Below, piece after piece: positions 5,740 to 13,196 of a stretch of DNA of 13,196 nucleotides (positions are counted from its first letter, which is position 1; each line of letters opens with the position of its first letter). The notes beneath the pieces are model-generated. The model was not told the origin of the DNA. It made no database searches and was given only the letters and a program-made list of their open reading frames with translations. The position numbers were made by a program, and so were the translations under genes. The stretch is from Bacillota bacterium (GTDB taxonomy: Bacteria; Bacillota; Clostridia; Lachnospirales; Lachnospiraceae): the NCBI GenBank assembly GCA_023392995.1, contig JAEWMZ010000160.1, positions 1 to 13,196 of the forward strand, read 5' to 3'.

Positions 5740-7227
5740 ATGGAGCTATCGGATAAGTTACTAAAGCCAATCAAAGAGACGGCCTATTTAACAGCGGAGA
5801 ACGTCAGACGTTATCGTGTAATTCTTCGTTATTTTTATATTCAATATGAGAAGATTAAATACTGGATGGAGCAGGAGGAGATCTATCAGGAGCTTCGGTC
5901 TCACACGGAGTTTATCGATTATACAACGGATCAATGCCGACAGGATCTGGATTCCCTGGTAAACTGGGGCAATCTGCTTACCATGCAGGATACCAAAAAA
6001 GTTACCTCCATCGAGGCCTTTAAAAATCGCCAGTACCGGTATCAGCTATCAGAGTATTCTGTCGAAATCGAACGTATGACCCTTCGTCTGGAGAAGCTTT
6101 TCGTAGAAGGAGCTTCGTTGGAGCCTACCTTGTTGGAGAAAATTAAGAATGAGATATCCAAAATGGGTGATATGACGGGTAAGCCGGCACTTGAAGTCTA
6201 TGGCTGGTGGAATGACCTTAACAATGATTTTATCCGGTTGAACCAGAACTACCAGGATTATATGAGGGATCTCAATAGCACGAAGGCTGAGGAGCTGATG
6301 AAGACCACGCAGTTCCTTCTGTATAAGGACAGGCTGATTGAATACCTAAGATCCTTTATCAAGGGAATGCAGCTGAATGTAGGAGCCATTGAAGAGCAGA
6401 TTCGAAGGATTACTCCGGAGCAAAGAGAGATTATCTTTCGAAAGGTCGTGGAATACGAGATGGCCATCCCAAGACTGGATACGGAAGTAAATGAGCACGA
6501 ATTATACGAAAAGGCGCAGGGACGCTTTGGCAGCATGAGAGACTGGTTTGTGGAGCATGAAGGAGCGCCCAGTGAGGCATCCAGACTATTTGACATGACC
6601 AATGAGAGTATCCGCCGCATTACCAGATACGCAACACAGATCAGTGAGCAATTTACCAGTGGAGCCAACCGTAAGGAGGAGTATAAAAAGCTTTGCTCCA
6701 TCTTTATGAAGTGCAAAGATGTATCGGAGGCGCATCGATTGTCCGCCATGGTTTTTGGAGTGGAGAAGCCATTTCATTTGAAAGGTGATTTTGAACGGGT
6801 AACGGACAGCATTAACTCCGGTGTATATGAGGAAGAACCCTTTACACTGGAGATTATTCCAAGAGTCAGGGAATACCGGGAGAAGACGGAGCGGAGCTAT
6901 ATTCGTGAATATAAGGCAGAGAAGGAGCAAGCGAAGCAGGAAGCCATCGCAGAGATGGAACGGGAAAAGGAAATGATGCAGGGCTTTCTCGTTGACGACA
7001 AGATTCAATTTAACCAGCTGCCGTTATTAACGCCGAAGGCCAGAAATGTCCTGCTGCTCTGGTTGAGCCGGGCACTGGAGGGTGATAACCGGGGTAAAAC
7101 CGAGGATGGGAGAGAATACTATGTGGAAAATCCGAAGACGGACTCCAAATGTACGCTCCTCTGTGAGGATGGCAGCTTTGAGATGCCTGCCTTTGTTCTT
7201 GTCTTTGAGAAGGAGTCGAACGAATGA
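5740..7227 (+). CDS. jetA: Wadjet JetA, kleisin subunit (TIGR02677/DUF2397 family)
   Basis: The ATG at 5740 follows AAAGGAG (5725-5731) with 8-base spacing, giving 495 residues; the longer in-frame TTG at 5674 coincides with the predicted -35 box and is rejected. The N-terminal region holds a winged-helix-like segment with the family pattern CRQDLDSLVNWGNLLTMQD followed by an Arg/Tyr-rich strand (KNRQYRYQLSE). The middle (about 100-360) is long and helical. A Glu/Lys/Arg-rich coiled segment (about 385-425) leads to a C-terminal domain that starts NQLPLLTPKARNVLLLWLSRAL and ends with a beta-rich tail. In Wadjet complexes the kleisin bridges the two SMC ATPase heads and binds the KITE subunit. 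Family assignment rests on recognised pattern plus the conserved four-gene order. The gene runs into jetB through an ATGA overlap. Confidence 0.88.
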   Translation: MELSDKLLKPIKETAYLTAENVRRYRVILRYFYIQYEKIKYWMEQEEIYQELRSHTEFIDYTTDQCRQDLDSLVNWGNLLTMQDTKKVTSIEAFKNRQYRYQLSEYSVEIERMTLRLEKLFVEGASLEPTLLEKIKNEISKMGDMTGKPALEVYGWWNDLNNDFIRLNQNYQDYMRDLNSTKAEELMKTTQFLLYKDRLIEYLRSFIKGMQLNVGAIEEQIRRITPEQREIIFRKVVEYEMAIPRLDTEVNEHELYEKAQGRFGSMRDWFVEHEGAPSEASRLFDMTNESIRRITRYATQISEQFTSGANRKEEYKKLCSIFMKCKDVSEAHRLSAMVFGVEKPFHLKGDFERVTDSINSGVYEEEPFTLEIIPRVREYREKTERSYIREYKAEKEQAKQEAIAEMEREKEMMQGFLVDDKIQFNQLPLLTPKARNVLLLWLSRALEGDNRGKTEDGREYYVENPKTDSKCTLLCEDGSFEMPAFVLVFEKESNE

Positions 7228-8384
7228 ATGTATTTGAAGAGCTGATGAATCAGCGCTGGATCTCAAAGTATAGGGATAAGGAGCTGTATTATCGCGTCAA
7301 GGAAGAGGTTGGAGCAATTCGCCCCTTCCTTGTGGAAAAATTAGGCTATCGTATCATTGTGAACAGCAGTCTCGTGAAGCTGGAGAAGCTTCCGGGAGAG
7401 GCGCTGCCTTGGATGGGGCAGCAGGATTTTAGGGAACCCTTGGACTACGCTCTATTTTGTGCGATTCTTATGTTCCTGGAGGACCGGGAGGCGGAGGAGC
7501 AATTTGTCCTCTCCCAGCTGACCGAATATATTACCTCCAATTTGCCGGAAGGTCAGATGTCTTGGACTGTCTACGCTAATCGGCAGCGGCTAATCCGGGT
7601 AATGAAGTTCTGCATCAAGAATGATCTGTTTTTAGTGGATGACGGTAACATGGAGGGCTTTGTAGTAGATCTTGCAACAGAGGCACTCTATGAAAATACA
7701 GGACTGTCCAAGTATTTTATGCGAACCATTACCCAGGATATTAGTGGGTTCCAGAAGGTAGAGGATTTCTTTCGCAGTGAATGGATGGATATGGATGAGG
7801 ACAGGGGCGTGATCCGAAGACACCGGGTATACCGTAAGCTGCTTCTTTCCCTTGGCATGTACCGAGAGCGGGAGGCGGATGAGGATTTTAACTACATCAG
7901 GCATTACCGGAGTATTATTGAAAATGATATCGAGCAGCTGGTGGATGCCCGGCTCCAGGTGCATAAATCAAGTGCATATCTAATTCTTGGGGAGAACGCA
8001 GATCTGGGAAAAATATTTCCGGCAAGAAACAGTCTCTCGGATATGATCCTGCTGCTTCACGCAGAGATAGTAGACCGGGTAAAGCAAGGCAGCTTAAAGC
8101 CAGAGCTTCATGAGCGAATCTATCTTCCAATCCTGAGCTTGCGGGAGCTGATCCTTGACAGCCGGAGAAAATACGGTGGAGGTCTGGTCAAGGCCTACCG
8201 GGAGATGTCTGACCGGGAATTCACAGATACCCTGATCCAGGAGCTGGAGAGTATGGATATCCTCCGGATTGACGGAATAACTCAAGAGGTTGAGCTGATG
8301 CCCTTAATCGGCAAAATGATTGGAACATATCCGGAGCGTTTTTCGGGAGAAGAGAAGGAAGGTGTCGCGAATGATGACAAGTAA
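7224..8384 (+). CDS. jetB: Wadjet JetB, KITE subunit (TIGR02678/DUF2398 family)
   Basis: The start codon overlaps the jetA stop codon as ATGA, with AGGAG at 7211-7215 eight bases upstream, which indicates translational coupling. The 386-residue product opens with NVFEELMNQRWISKYRDKELYYRVKEE, followed by a FLVEKLGYRIIVNSSLVKLEKLPG strand-helix pattern typical of the family, then a predicted winged-helix region (about 70-140). A charged middle part follows with the FFRSEWMDMDEDRGVIRRHRVYRKLLL pattern, and then a second helical module (RLQVHKSSAYLIL). In the known complexes two copies sit on the kleisin and contact DNA. The last 14 bases overlap the start of jetC. KITE-like fold is inferred from family knowledge; no catalytic motif is expected or seen. 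Confidence 0.87.
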   Translation: MNVFEELMNQRWISKYRDKELYYRVKEEVGAIRPFLVEKLGYRIIVNSSLVKLEKLPGEALPWMGQQDFREPLDYALFCAILMFLEDREAEEQFVLSQLTEYITSNLPEGQMSWTVYANRQRLIRVMKFCIKNDLFLVDDGNMEGFVVDLATEALYENTGLSKYFMRTITQDISGFQKVEDFFRSEWMDMDEDRGVIRRHRVYRKLLLSLGMYREREADEDFNYIRHYRSIIENDIEQLVDARLQVHKSSAYLILGENADLGKIFPARNSLSDMILLLHAEIVDRVKQGSLKPELHERIYLPILSLRELILDSRRKYGGGLVKAYREMSDREFTDTLIQELESMDILRIDGITQEVELMPLIGKMIGTYPERFSGEEKEGVANDDK

Positions 8385-11300
8385 GTGGGTAATTCATAGA
8401 ATTGGATTAATTGACTTTTGGTATTACGATGAGGAAGAGTTTTATTTTCGCGACGGAAGATTACTGCTGCGTGGGGCAAATGGATCCGGAAAATCGGTTA
8501 CAATGCAGAGCTTCATCCCACTTTTGCTGGATGGAAATAAGGCGGCAGAGCGGCTAGACCCCTTTGGCACAAAAGCGCGAAGGCTGGAGAACTATCTTTT
8601 GGAGGAGAATGATAAAAGAGAGGAACGAACGGGCTATCTCTTTATGGAATTTAAACGGAAAGAAAGTGATACCTATGTGACCATTGGAATTGGCCTGTGC
8701 GCGAAACGAAATAAGAAATTGGATTCCTGGCACTTCATTCTACGGGACGGCCGCCGGATTGGACATGACTTTTTCCTCTATAAGGATCTTAAGAATAAGA
8801 TTACCTTAAGTAAGGTTGAACTGACCAACCGCCTTGGAGACGGTGGACAAGTAATAGAGGGACAGGGCGAGTATATGAAGCTGGTCAATGACACCCTGTT
8901 CGGCTATGAAAATGTAGAAGAATATAAGGAATTGGTGGATCTTTTGATACAGCTGCGTACCCCAAAGCTATCGAAGGATTTTAAACCCACCATATTAAAT
9001 GAAATCCTTAGCAATTCACTGCCTCCCCTTTCGGATGATGATCTTCGTCCTATGTCCGAGGCGATCGAGAACATGGATAATCTAAAGACCCGGCTAAGAG
9101 AGCTGGAAGCCGGTAAAAAAGCCGCTGACAAGATCTATGAGGTATATCAAAGCTATAATAAGGCACTGCTGACGGAAAAAGCAAGGCAGTATCTAGAAAT
9201 TCTCTCGGAATATCAGCAGCTGCAGCAGGAGCTTCGTGAGACCGCTTCAAAAATAGAGGAAAGTAAAGATCTATATCAGCAAGCGCTTGCACAGGAAGAA
9301 CGTCTTGGCATTGAAGAGACCACCTTAAAGCAAAAGAAGGAAAACCTGGATCAAAGTGACCTCTCCAAACTTATGAGTCAGAAGCTGGAAGCAGAGCAGC
9401 GGCTGGCACAATTAGCGCAAGAGCTTAAGAGCAAGGAGCAGTCGCTGGGGGATAGAACCGAGAAGGAAGTGGAGCTGCGCCATCAAACCGCCTCCATAGA
9501 GAGTAAGCTGGAGTTGCAGGAGAATTCCATTCGGGAACTGCTAGAGGAGATGGGGGAGCAGTTGGAGTTTCTTTCCTTTGATGAGCATGAATTTATGTCC
9601 GAGGAATTAAGAAAGAATATCGAGAAAGAGTATTCCTTTCTATCCTTGAGAAGTCAGATGAGTCAGATGAAAAATCTGATTGATCTTGGAATTGGCATTC
9701 TGGAAAGAAAACAGCAGATCGAGGAAAAGCAGGAAGAAGCTCAGATTGACTTGGAGAGAACGAATCTGGAAAAGCAGAAGGCGGTGAGGCAGCAGGAGCT
9801 TTTAGAGGAGCAGTGCAGAGAGTTAAAAAGCGAATGGCAGGAGAGATTCTATCAGTGGAGCAGAAATAATGCCTTGTTAAAGCTGTCAGAGCAGCAGGAG
9901 AGCTATTTTGTAAACCACATACTCTCCTATGGAAAAGATACCGATCCCTTTGAAGCAAAAGAGCAGCTCCGTAAGGAAAAGGACAAGGCTTTCGCCGGTT
10001 ATCAACGCCAGGAGATTGAATTAAACTATCAGCTGGCCGAGGAGCAGGAAGCTTGCCGTGAAAAGGAGCTGGAGCTGGAGGAATGGAGAAACCAGAAGGA
10101 GCCGGAGCCGGAACGAGAAGAAGAGGTTGCGGCAAATCGAAGCTGGTTAAAAGAGAATAACATTCCCTTCTTCCCCTTCTATAAAGTGATTGATTTTGCA
10201 GGAGATACAAATCCAGAGCAGAGAAACCGCCTGGAGGAGGCCCTTTCTTGCATGGGAATTCTGGATGCAGTGCTTGTGCCCAGTAATTATCAGCAAACGG
10301 TGCTATCTTTAAGAGAAGGAATGCGGGATACGTATCTCTTTGGAGATGTCAATTACGCGGCGCAAAGTCTTGGAGAACTGCTGGAGGTATCAGCGGATAT
10401 TGAAGATATTGTATTTTATCAGGAACTGGCGGGCTTATTAAACAGTATGTCAGTCAACAGCAATGGTAAGACCTGGATTGATGGTGAAGGAAGATTTGGA
10501 CTGGGAATTCTGCAAGGAACAATTTCCCATCAATATGCTGCAAAGTTCATCGGAGTGAAAGCCAGAGAGATGTATCGTCTGTCCAAGCTCGAGGAGCTGG
10601 AGGAAGAGGTTCGTGTCTATCAGGAGAAGATCACAGAGATTACAAAGGAATTAGAGGGGAACAGAGAAAGGATTGCCCAGCTAGAACAGGAATACCAAAG
10701 CTTTCCCTCGGAAGCCGATGTAAGAGAGGCAGTAAAGGACTTGTCCGACCTGGAGGAGCTGCTACAGAGGCTGGAGCTTGCTAGGCAGGAAAAGGAAGCC
10801 AAGGTGAAGACTTTGCAAAAAGCGCTGCTGGAGATTGGACTGGAGGCCGCAGAGAATAGCAAAAGGCTTTACTTAAAAAGTGATCTGACTACCTACCGGG
10901 AAGCGAAAAAAGAGGCAGAAGGCTATCTGGAAGCGATAGCACAGCTGCAGCTGTCACATCAAGCTTACCTCCACTCTCAGGAGAATCTTCGAATACAAAG
11001 GGATCGATTGGAAGATCTATTGCTGGAGTTAGATAGCCTGCGCTATGATATCAGTAAATTAAGCCGCGAAAGCAGCGGTTTACACAGTATAGTAAGGATG
11101 CTGGAGGAGCAGCTAAAGGAAAAGGGCTTTGAAGCCATCCAGCAGGAACTGCGGGAGTGTATGCAAAGATTGGAGGAGCTGCCGTCAGAATTAAAGGAGT
11201 GCATTCAAAAGCAAACGAAATACCACGCCTATGAGGAAAGCTACGGTCAAAAGAGCTTGGAATTAGAGGGCCGGTGCAGGCGCAGTGAATGTGATCTGCT

Positions 11301-12474
11301 CCTTTGGGAAAAAGGGTTGAAGGATGAATGGAGTCTGAACTATGTCGAGGAGGGCGAAGCCTTCTACCGCGAGGAGACAAAAGAGCTGGCCAGAACCATT
11401 CTGCAAGGACTAAGAGCGGAGAATCAGAGAAGCAGCAGTGATCTAAGCAGTCAACTGCAGCAAAAATTTTATGAAAACTTAAGTGAACTGGTGGATTTCA
11501 ATCTTACCGTCCTAACCGTCTTTGAGCGCAAAGATTATGAAGACTATGCGGTGGGCAATCGGGAGCCGGAGTTTAAACGTCTTTCCATTTTTGCAAAATA
11601 TAAGGGCAGAGAAGTTCCATTTCACAGCTTGATCCAGGGTATTGCCGGAGATGTTGAGATTCAGAAGAGCCTGGTGAGGGAAAGTGACCGGGCACTGTTT
11701 GAGGATATTTTGGCGAATACCATCAGCAAGAAGATTCGGTATAAGATCTATAAGAGTGAACACTGGGTAGAGAAGATGAACCGGTTGATGGGAAGTATGA
11801 ACACCTCCAGCGGACTGAAGCTGAACTTGGTGTGGAAAAAGAAAAAGGCAGAGGAAGAGGGACAGCTTGATACCAAGGATCTGGTGGAGCTTCTTAAAAA
11901 AGATGCAGGTCTAATGAGGGAAGAGGAGCTGGAACAATTATCCCAGCATTTCCAGACAAAGGTTCAGGAAGCACGGCGCATCATGGAAGATTCCGACCAA
12001 ATCAGAAGCTTCCATGGCGTAATGAAGGAAATATTAGATTACCGGAAATGGTTTGAATTTCAGCTATTTTATCAAAAAACAGGGGAAAACCGCAAGGAGC
12101 TTACGAACAATGCATTCTTTACCTTCAGTGGCGGAGAAAAGGCAATGTCCATGTATGTACCTCTGTTTTCTGCGGTAGTGGCAAAGTATGACGGAGCCAG
12201 ACCGGATGCACCCCGGTTAATCTCCTTGGATGAAGCCTTTGCCGGAGTGGATGAGCATAATATAAGGGATATGTTCCGTCTGATGGTAGATATGGAATTT
12301 GAATTCGTGATTAACTCCCAGATTCTATGGGGAGACTGCGATACCGTACCAGATTTGGCCATCTACCAGCTGTTACGTAAGGAGAATGCCAAATATGTAA
12401 CAGTATTGCCCTATATCTGGAATGGTAAGGTGAAACGGTTGGTAACGGAGGGTGATATGGAGAATGGAGAATGA
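8371..12474 (+). CDS. jetC: Wadjet JetC, SMC-like ATPase motor (TIGR02680 family)
   Basis: The start at ATG 8371 (or adjacent 8374) is supported by AGGAAGG (8356-8362) and by the position of the ATP site; the TTG at 8320 lies deep inside jetB. The 1367-residue protein has an N-terminal head with Walker A GANGSGKS (35-42), a first coiled coil (about 235-585), a globular hinge-like domain (about 590-735, with FIGVKAREMYR near its end), a second coiled coil (about 735-1070) and a C-terminal head. The latter holds the ABC signature FSGGEK (1252-1257), Walker B LISLDE (Asp1287, Glu1288) and the D-loop AGVDE. All ATPase motifs are intact. In Wadjet systems this subunit dimerises and drives DNA loop extrusion that detects small circular plasmids. 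Length fits the family. A stretch near 390-430 interrupts the first coil and may be an elbow. Confidence 0.93.
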   Translation: MMTSKWVIHRIGLIDFWYYDEEEFYFRDGRLLLRGANGSGKSVTMQSFIPLLLDGNKAAERLDPFGTKARRLENYLLEENDKREERTGYLFMEFKRKESDTYVTIGIGLCAKRNKKLDSWHFILRDGRRIGHDFFLYKDLKNKITLSKVELTNRLGDGGQVIEGQGEYMKLVNDTLFGYENVEEYKELVDLLIQLRTPKLSKDFKPTILNEILSNSLPPLSDDDLRPMSEAIENMDNLKTRLRELEAGKKAADKIYEVYQSYNKALLTEKARQYLEILSEYQQLQQELRETASKIEESKDLYQQALAQEERLGIEETTLKQKKENLDQSDLSKLMSQKLEAEQRLAQLAQELKSKEQSLGDRTEKEVELRHQTASIESKLELQENSIRELLEEMGEQLEFLSFDEHEFMSEELRKNIEKEYSFLSLRSQMSQMKNLIDLGIGILERKQQIEEKQEEAQIDLERTNLEKQKAVRQQELLEEQCRELKSEWQERFYQWSRNNALLKLSEQQESYFVNHILSYGKDTDPFEAKEQLRKEKDKAFAGYQRQEIELNYQLAEEQEACREKELELEEWRNQKEPEPEREEEVAANRSWLKENNIPFFPFYKVIDFAGDTNPEQRNRLEEALSCMGILDAVLVPSNYQQTVLSLREGMRDTYLFGDVNYAAQSLGELLEVSADIEDIVFYQELAGLLNSMSVNSNGKTWIDGEGRFGLGILQGTISHQYAAKFIGVKAREMYRLSKLEELEEEVRVYQEKITEITKELEGNRERIAQLEQEYQSFPSEADVREAVKDLSDLEELLQRLELARQEKEAKVKTLQKALLEIGLEAAENSKRLYLKSDLTTYREAKKEAEGYLEAIAQLQLSHQAYLHSQENLRIQRDRLEDLLLELDSLRYDISKLSRESSGLHSIVRMLEEQLKEKGFEAIQQELRECMQRLEELPSELKECIQKQTKYHAYEESYGQKSLELEGRCRRSECDLLLWEKGLKDEWSLNYVEEGEAFYREETKELARTILQGLRAENQRSSSDLSSQLQQKFYENLSELVDFNLTVLTVFERKDYEDYAVGNREPEFKRLSIFAKYKGREVPFHSLIQGIAGDVEIQKSLVRESDRALFEDILANTISKKIRYKIYKSEHWVEKMNRLMGSMNTSSGLKLNLVWKKKKAEEEGQLDTKDLVELLKKDAGLMREEELEQLSQHFQTKVQEARRIMEDSDQIRSFHGVMKEILDYRKWFEFQLFYQKTGENRKELTNNAFFTFSGGEKAMSMYVPLFSAVVAKYDGARPDAPRLISLDEAFAGVDEHNIRDMFRLMVDMEFEFVINSQILWGDCDTVPDLAIYQLLRKENAKYVTVLPYIWNGKVKRLVTEGDMENGE

Positions 12475-13196
12475 AGTGTTGTTAGCGCAGGCAGTGATCT
12501 ATCTTAGTAGCCCAGGCTTTGCTCGGCTGATGCAGCAATTAAAAGAACGATATGATTCTTTAGGGCGAATGGGTGGGACGGTCTTACTGAAACAGCTGAC
12601 GCTGGAAGAAGCAACCGCGCTGGAGGGTTTTCTGCAACAGCAGTGCGTAGAAGGCAGTACATTAAAGCTTACGGTGGCTCAGATTCGCAAAGCCCTATTA
12701 AGAACGAAATATTCGGAGCTTGTCTTAGAGGATATCGTTTCCCATGTACTGGGAGAGGTAATGGTATCCAGGAAGGAGAAAAAAGAACAATACGAACGGG
12801 AGCGGGAAAAATTCTTTAGAAAGCTGCTGAAGGATTGGACAGCGGATAGGACTGGTGCGGCTGGTAGTGCAGCTAAGGCAGACAGGGCTGATGCGGCTGG
12901 TAGTGCAGCTGAGTCAGATAGGGCTGATGCGGTTGGTAGTGCAGCTGAGACAGATAGGGCTGATGCGGTTGCTAATGTAGCTAAGGCAGATAGAGCTGAT
13001 ACGGTTGGTATTGCAGCTGATGCAGATAGGGCTGATACGATTGATAAGTCGGATAAAGAGTATAAAACGGAGCAATGGTTGAAACACGTATTAGAATCTA
13101 AAACCGAGCCGTGGTCAATGCTGAATCAAGATTATCAAAATAACCGATCGTGGTTGGAGAATAATTTACCTAAAATTTTAGATGCGCTTCAGCAGT
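12464..13196 (+). CDS. jetD: Wadjet JetD, nuclease subunit, 5' part (TIGR02679/DUF2399 family)
   Basis: The frame runs from ATG 12464 to the window edge without a stop, giving 244 visible residues. It overlaps jetC by 11 bases; GGAGG at 12447-12451 is 12 bases upstream. The alternative ATG at 12471 stops after four codons. The N-terminal part matches the DUF3323-type region: FARLMQQLKERYDSLGRMGG, then an alternation of Leu/Glu-rich helices, and VSRKEKKEQYERE leading to KLLKDW. The C-terminal DUF2399/Toprim-like nuclease domain, which cuts plasmid DNA in Wadjet systems, must lie beyond the edge, so activity cannot be judged. Between residues 128 and about 195 the protein carries 12-residue Ala/Asp repeats that look like an insertion. 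After them TEQWLKHVLESK and WLENNLPKILDALQ resume the family pattern, so the insertion stays in frame. Confidence 0.85.
   Translation, partial: MENEVLLAQAVIYLSSPGFARLMQQLKERYDSLGRMGGTVLLKQLTLEEATALEGFLQQQCVEGSTLKLTVAQIRKALLRTKYSELVLEDIVSHVLGEVMVSRKEKKEQYEREREKFFRKLLKDWTADRTGAAGSAAKADRADAAGSAAESDRADAVGSAAETDRADAVANVAKADRADTVGIAADADRADTIDKSDKEYKTEQWLKHVLESKTEPWSMLNQDYQNNRSWLENNLPKILDALQQ
12845..13048 (+). repeat. 36-bp in-frame tandem repeats inside jetD
   Basis: Five full 36-base units start at 12845, 12881, 12917, 12953 and 12989, and a partial sixth at 13025. They encode DRTGAAGSAAKA, DRADAAGSAAES, DRADAVGSAAET, DRADAVANVAKA, DRADTVGIAADA and then DRADTIDK. Units 2 and 3 differ at only three bases, so the expansion is recent. 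The period is a multiple of three, so gain or loss of units would lengthen or shorten the linker without breaking the frame. Confidence 0.93.

Noticed and set aside
8320..8370. jetC start at TTG 8320
   Set aside because: It lies 65 bases inside jetB without a ribosome binding site; ATG 8371 has AGGAAGG upstream and puts Walker A at the residue position expected for an SMC head.
9593..10210. Long minus-strand open frame opposite jetC (205 codons), and similar minus-strand frames elsewhere
   Set aside because: They are antisense shadows of well-supported genes, with Pro/Ser/Leu-rich composition and no family pattern or ribosome binding site.
8371..12474. jetC as a chromosomal SMC, SbcC or MukB
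   Set aside because: The hinge-like region with FIGVKARE, the head sequence after Walker A and the four-gene context fit the TIGR02680 family; the partners of SMC (ScpAB), SbcD or MukEF are absent.

Overview
The window looks like chromosomal DNA of a low-to-moderate GC Gram-positive bacterium of the class Clostridia, most likely Lachnospiraceae-like. This is inferred from strong AGGAGG-type ribosome binding sites, a class D-type sortase with an acidic sorting-signal protein, the split CpsB/CpsC/CpsD capsule-control proteins and codon use. No rRNA, tRNA or other taxonomic marker is present. Every recognised gene is on the + strand.

Left part (1-3064), cell surface. The 3' end of a secreted or surface protein gene (two domains joined by a Thr/Gly-rich linker) is followed by a strong stem-loop. 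After it comes a tightly packed set: a signal-peptide protein with a long Ser/Asp/Asn-rich stalk and a C-terminal KDTGF-hydrophobic-charged sorting signal, a sortase whose start overlaps that gene, and a four-helix membrane protein of unknown role. The first of these is the obvious substrate candidate for the sortase next to it.

Middle part (3078-5298), exopolysaccharide control. A PHP-type protein tyrosine phosphatase (CpsB/YwqE), a Wzz/CpsC co-polymerase and membrane activator, and a CpsD-type BY-kinase with an 11-tyrosine tail form the complete phosphorylation circuit that sets polysaccharide chain length and export. No glycosyltransferase, flippase or polymerase gene follows in the window.

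Spacer (5299-5739). It carries about five degenerate 50-bp tandem repeats whose junctions can fold into hairpins, a 14-bp perfect inverted repeat, and a near-consensus sigma-A promoter (TTGAAA-17-TATGAT).

Right part (5740-end), defence. Four tightly coupled genes, the last cut by the window edge, match the conserved TIGR02677/02678/02680/02679 cassette. This is a Wadjet (JetABCD) SMC-type anti-plasmid system of the DUF2397/DUF2398/DUF2399 class (type II). JetA is the kleisin, JetB the KITE subunit, JetC the SMC-like ATPase motor (Walker A, signature and Walker B all intact) and JetD the nuclease subunit, of which only the N-terminal part is visible. In related systems the motor extrudes DNA loops on small circular plasmids and JetD cuts them. 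The most unusual item is a run of five to six in-frame 12-residue Ala/Asp-rich repeats (36 bp each) inside the JetD N-terminal region.
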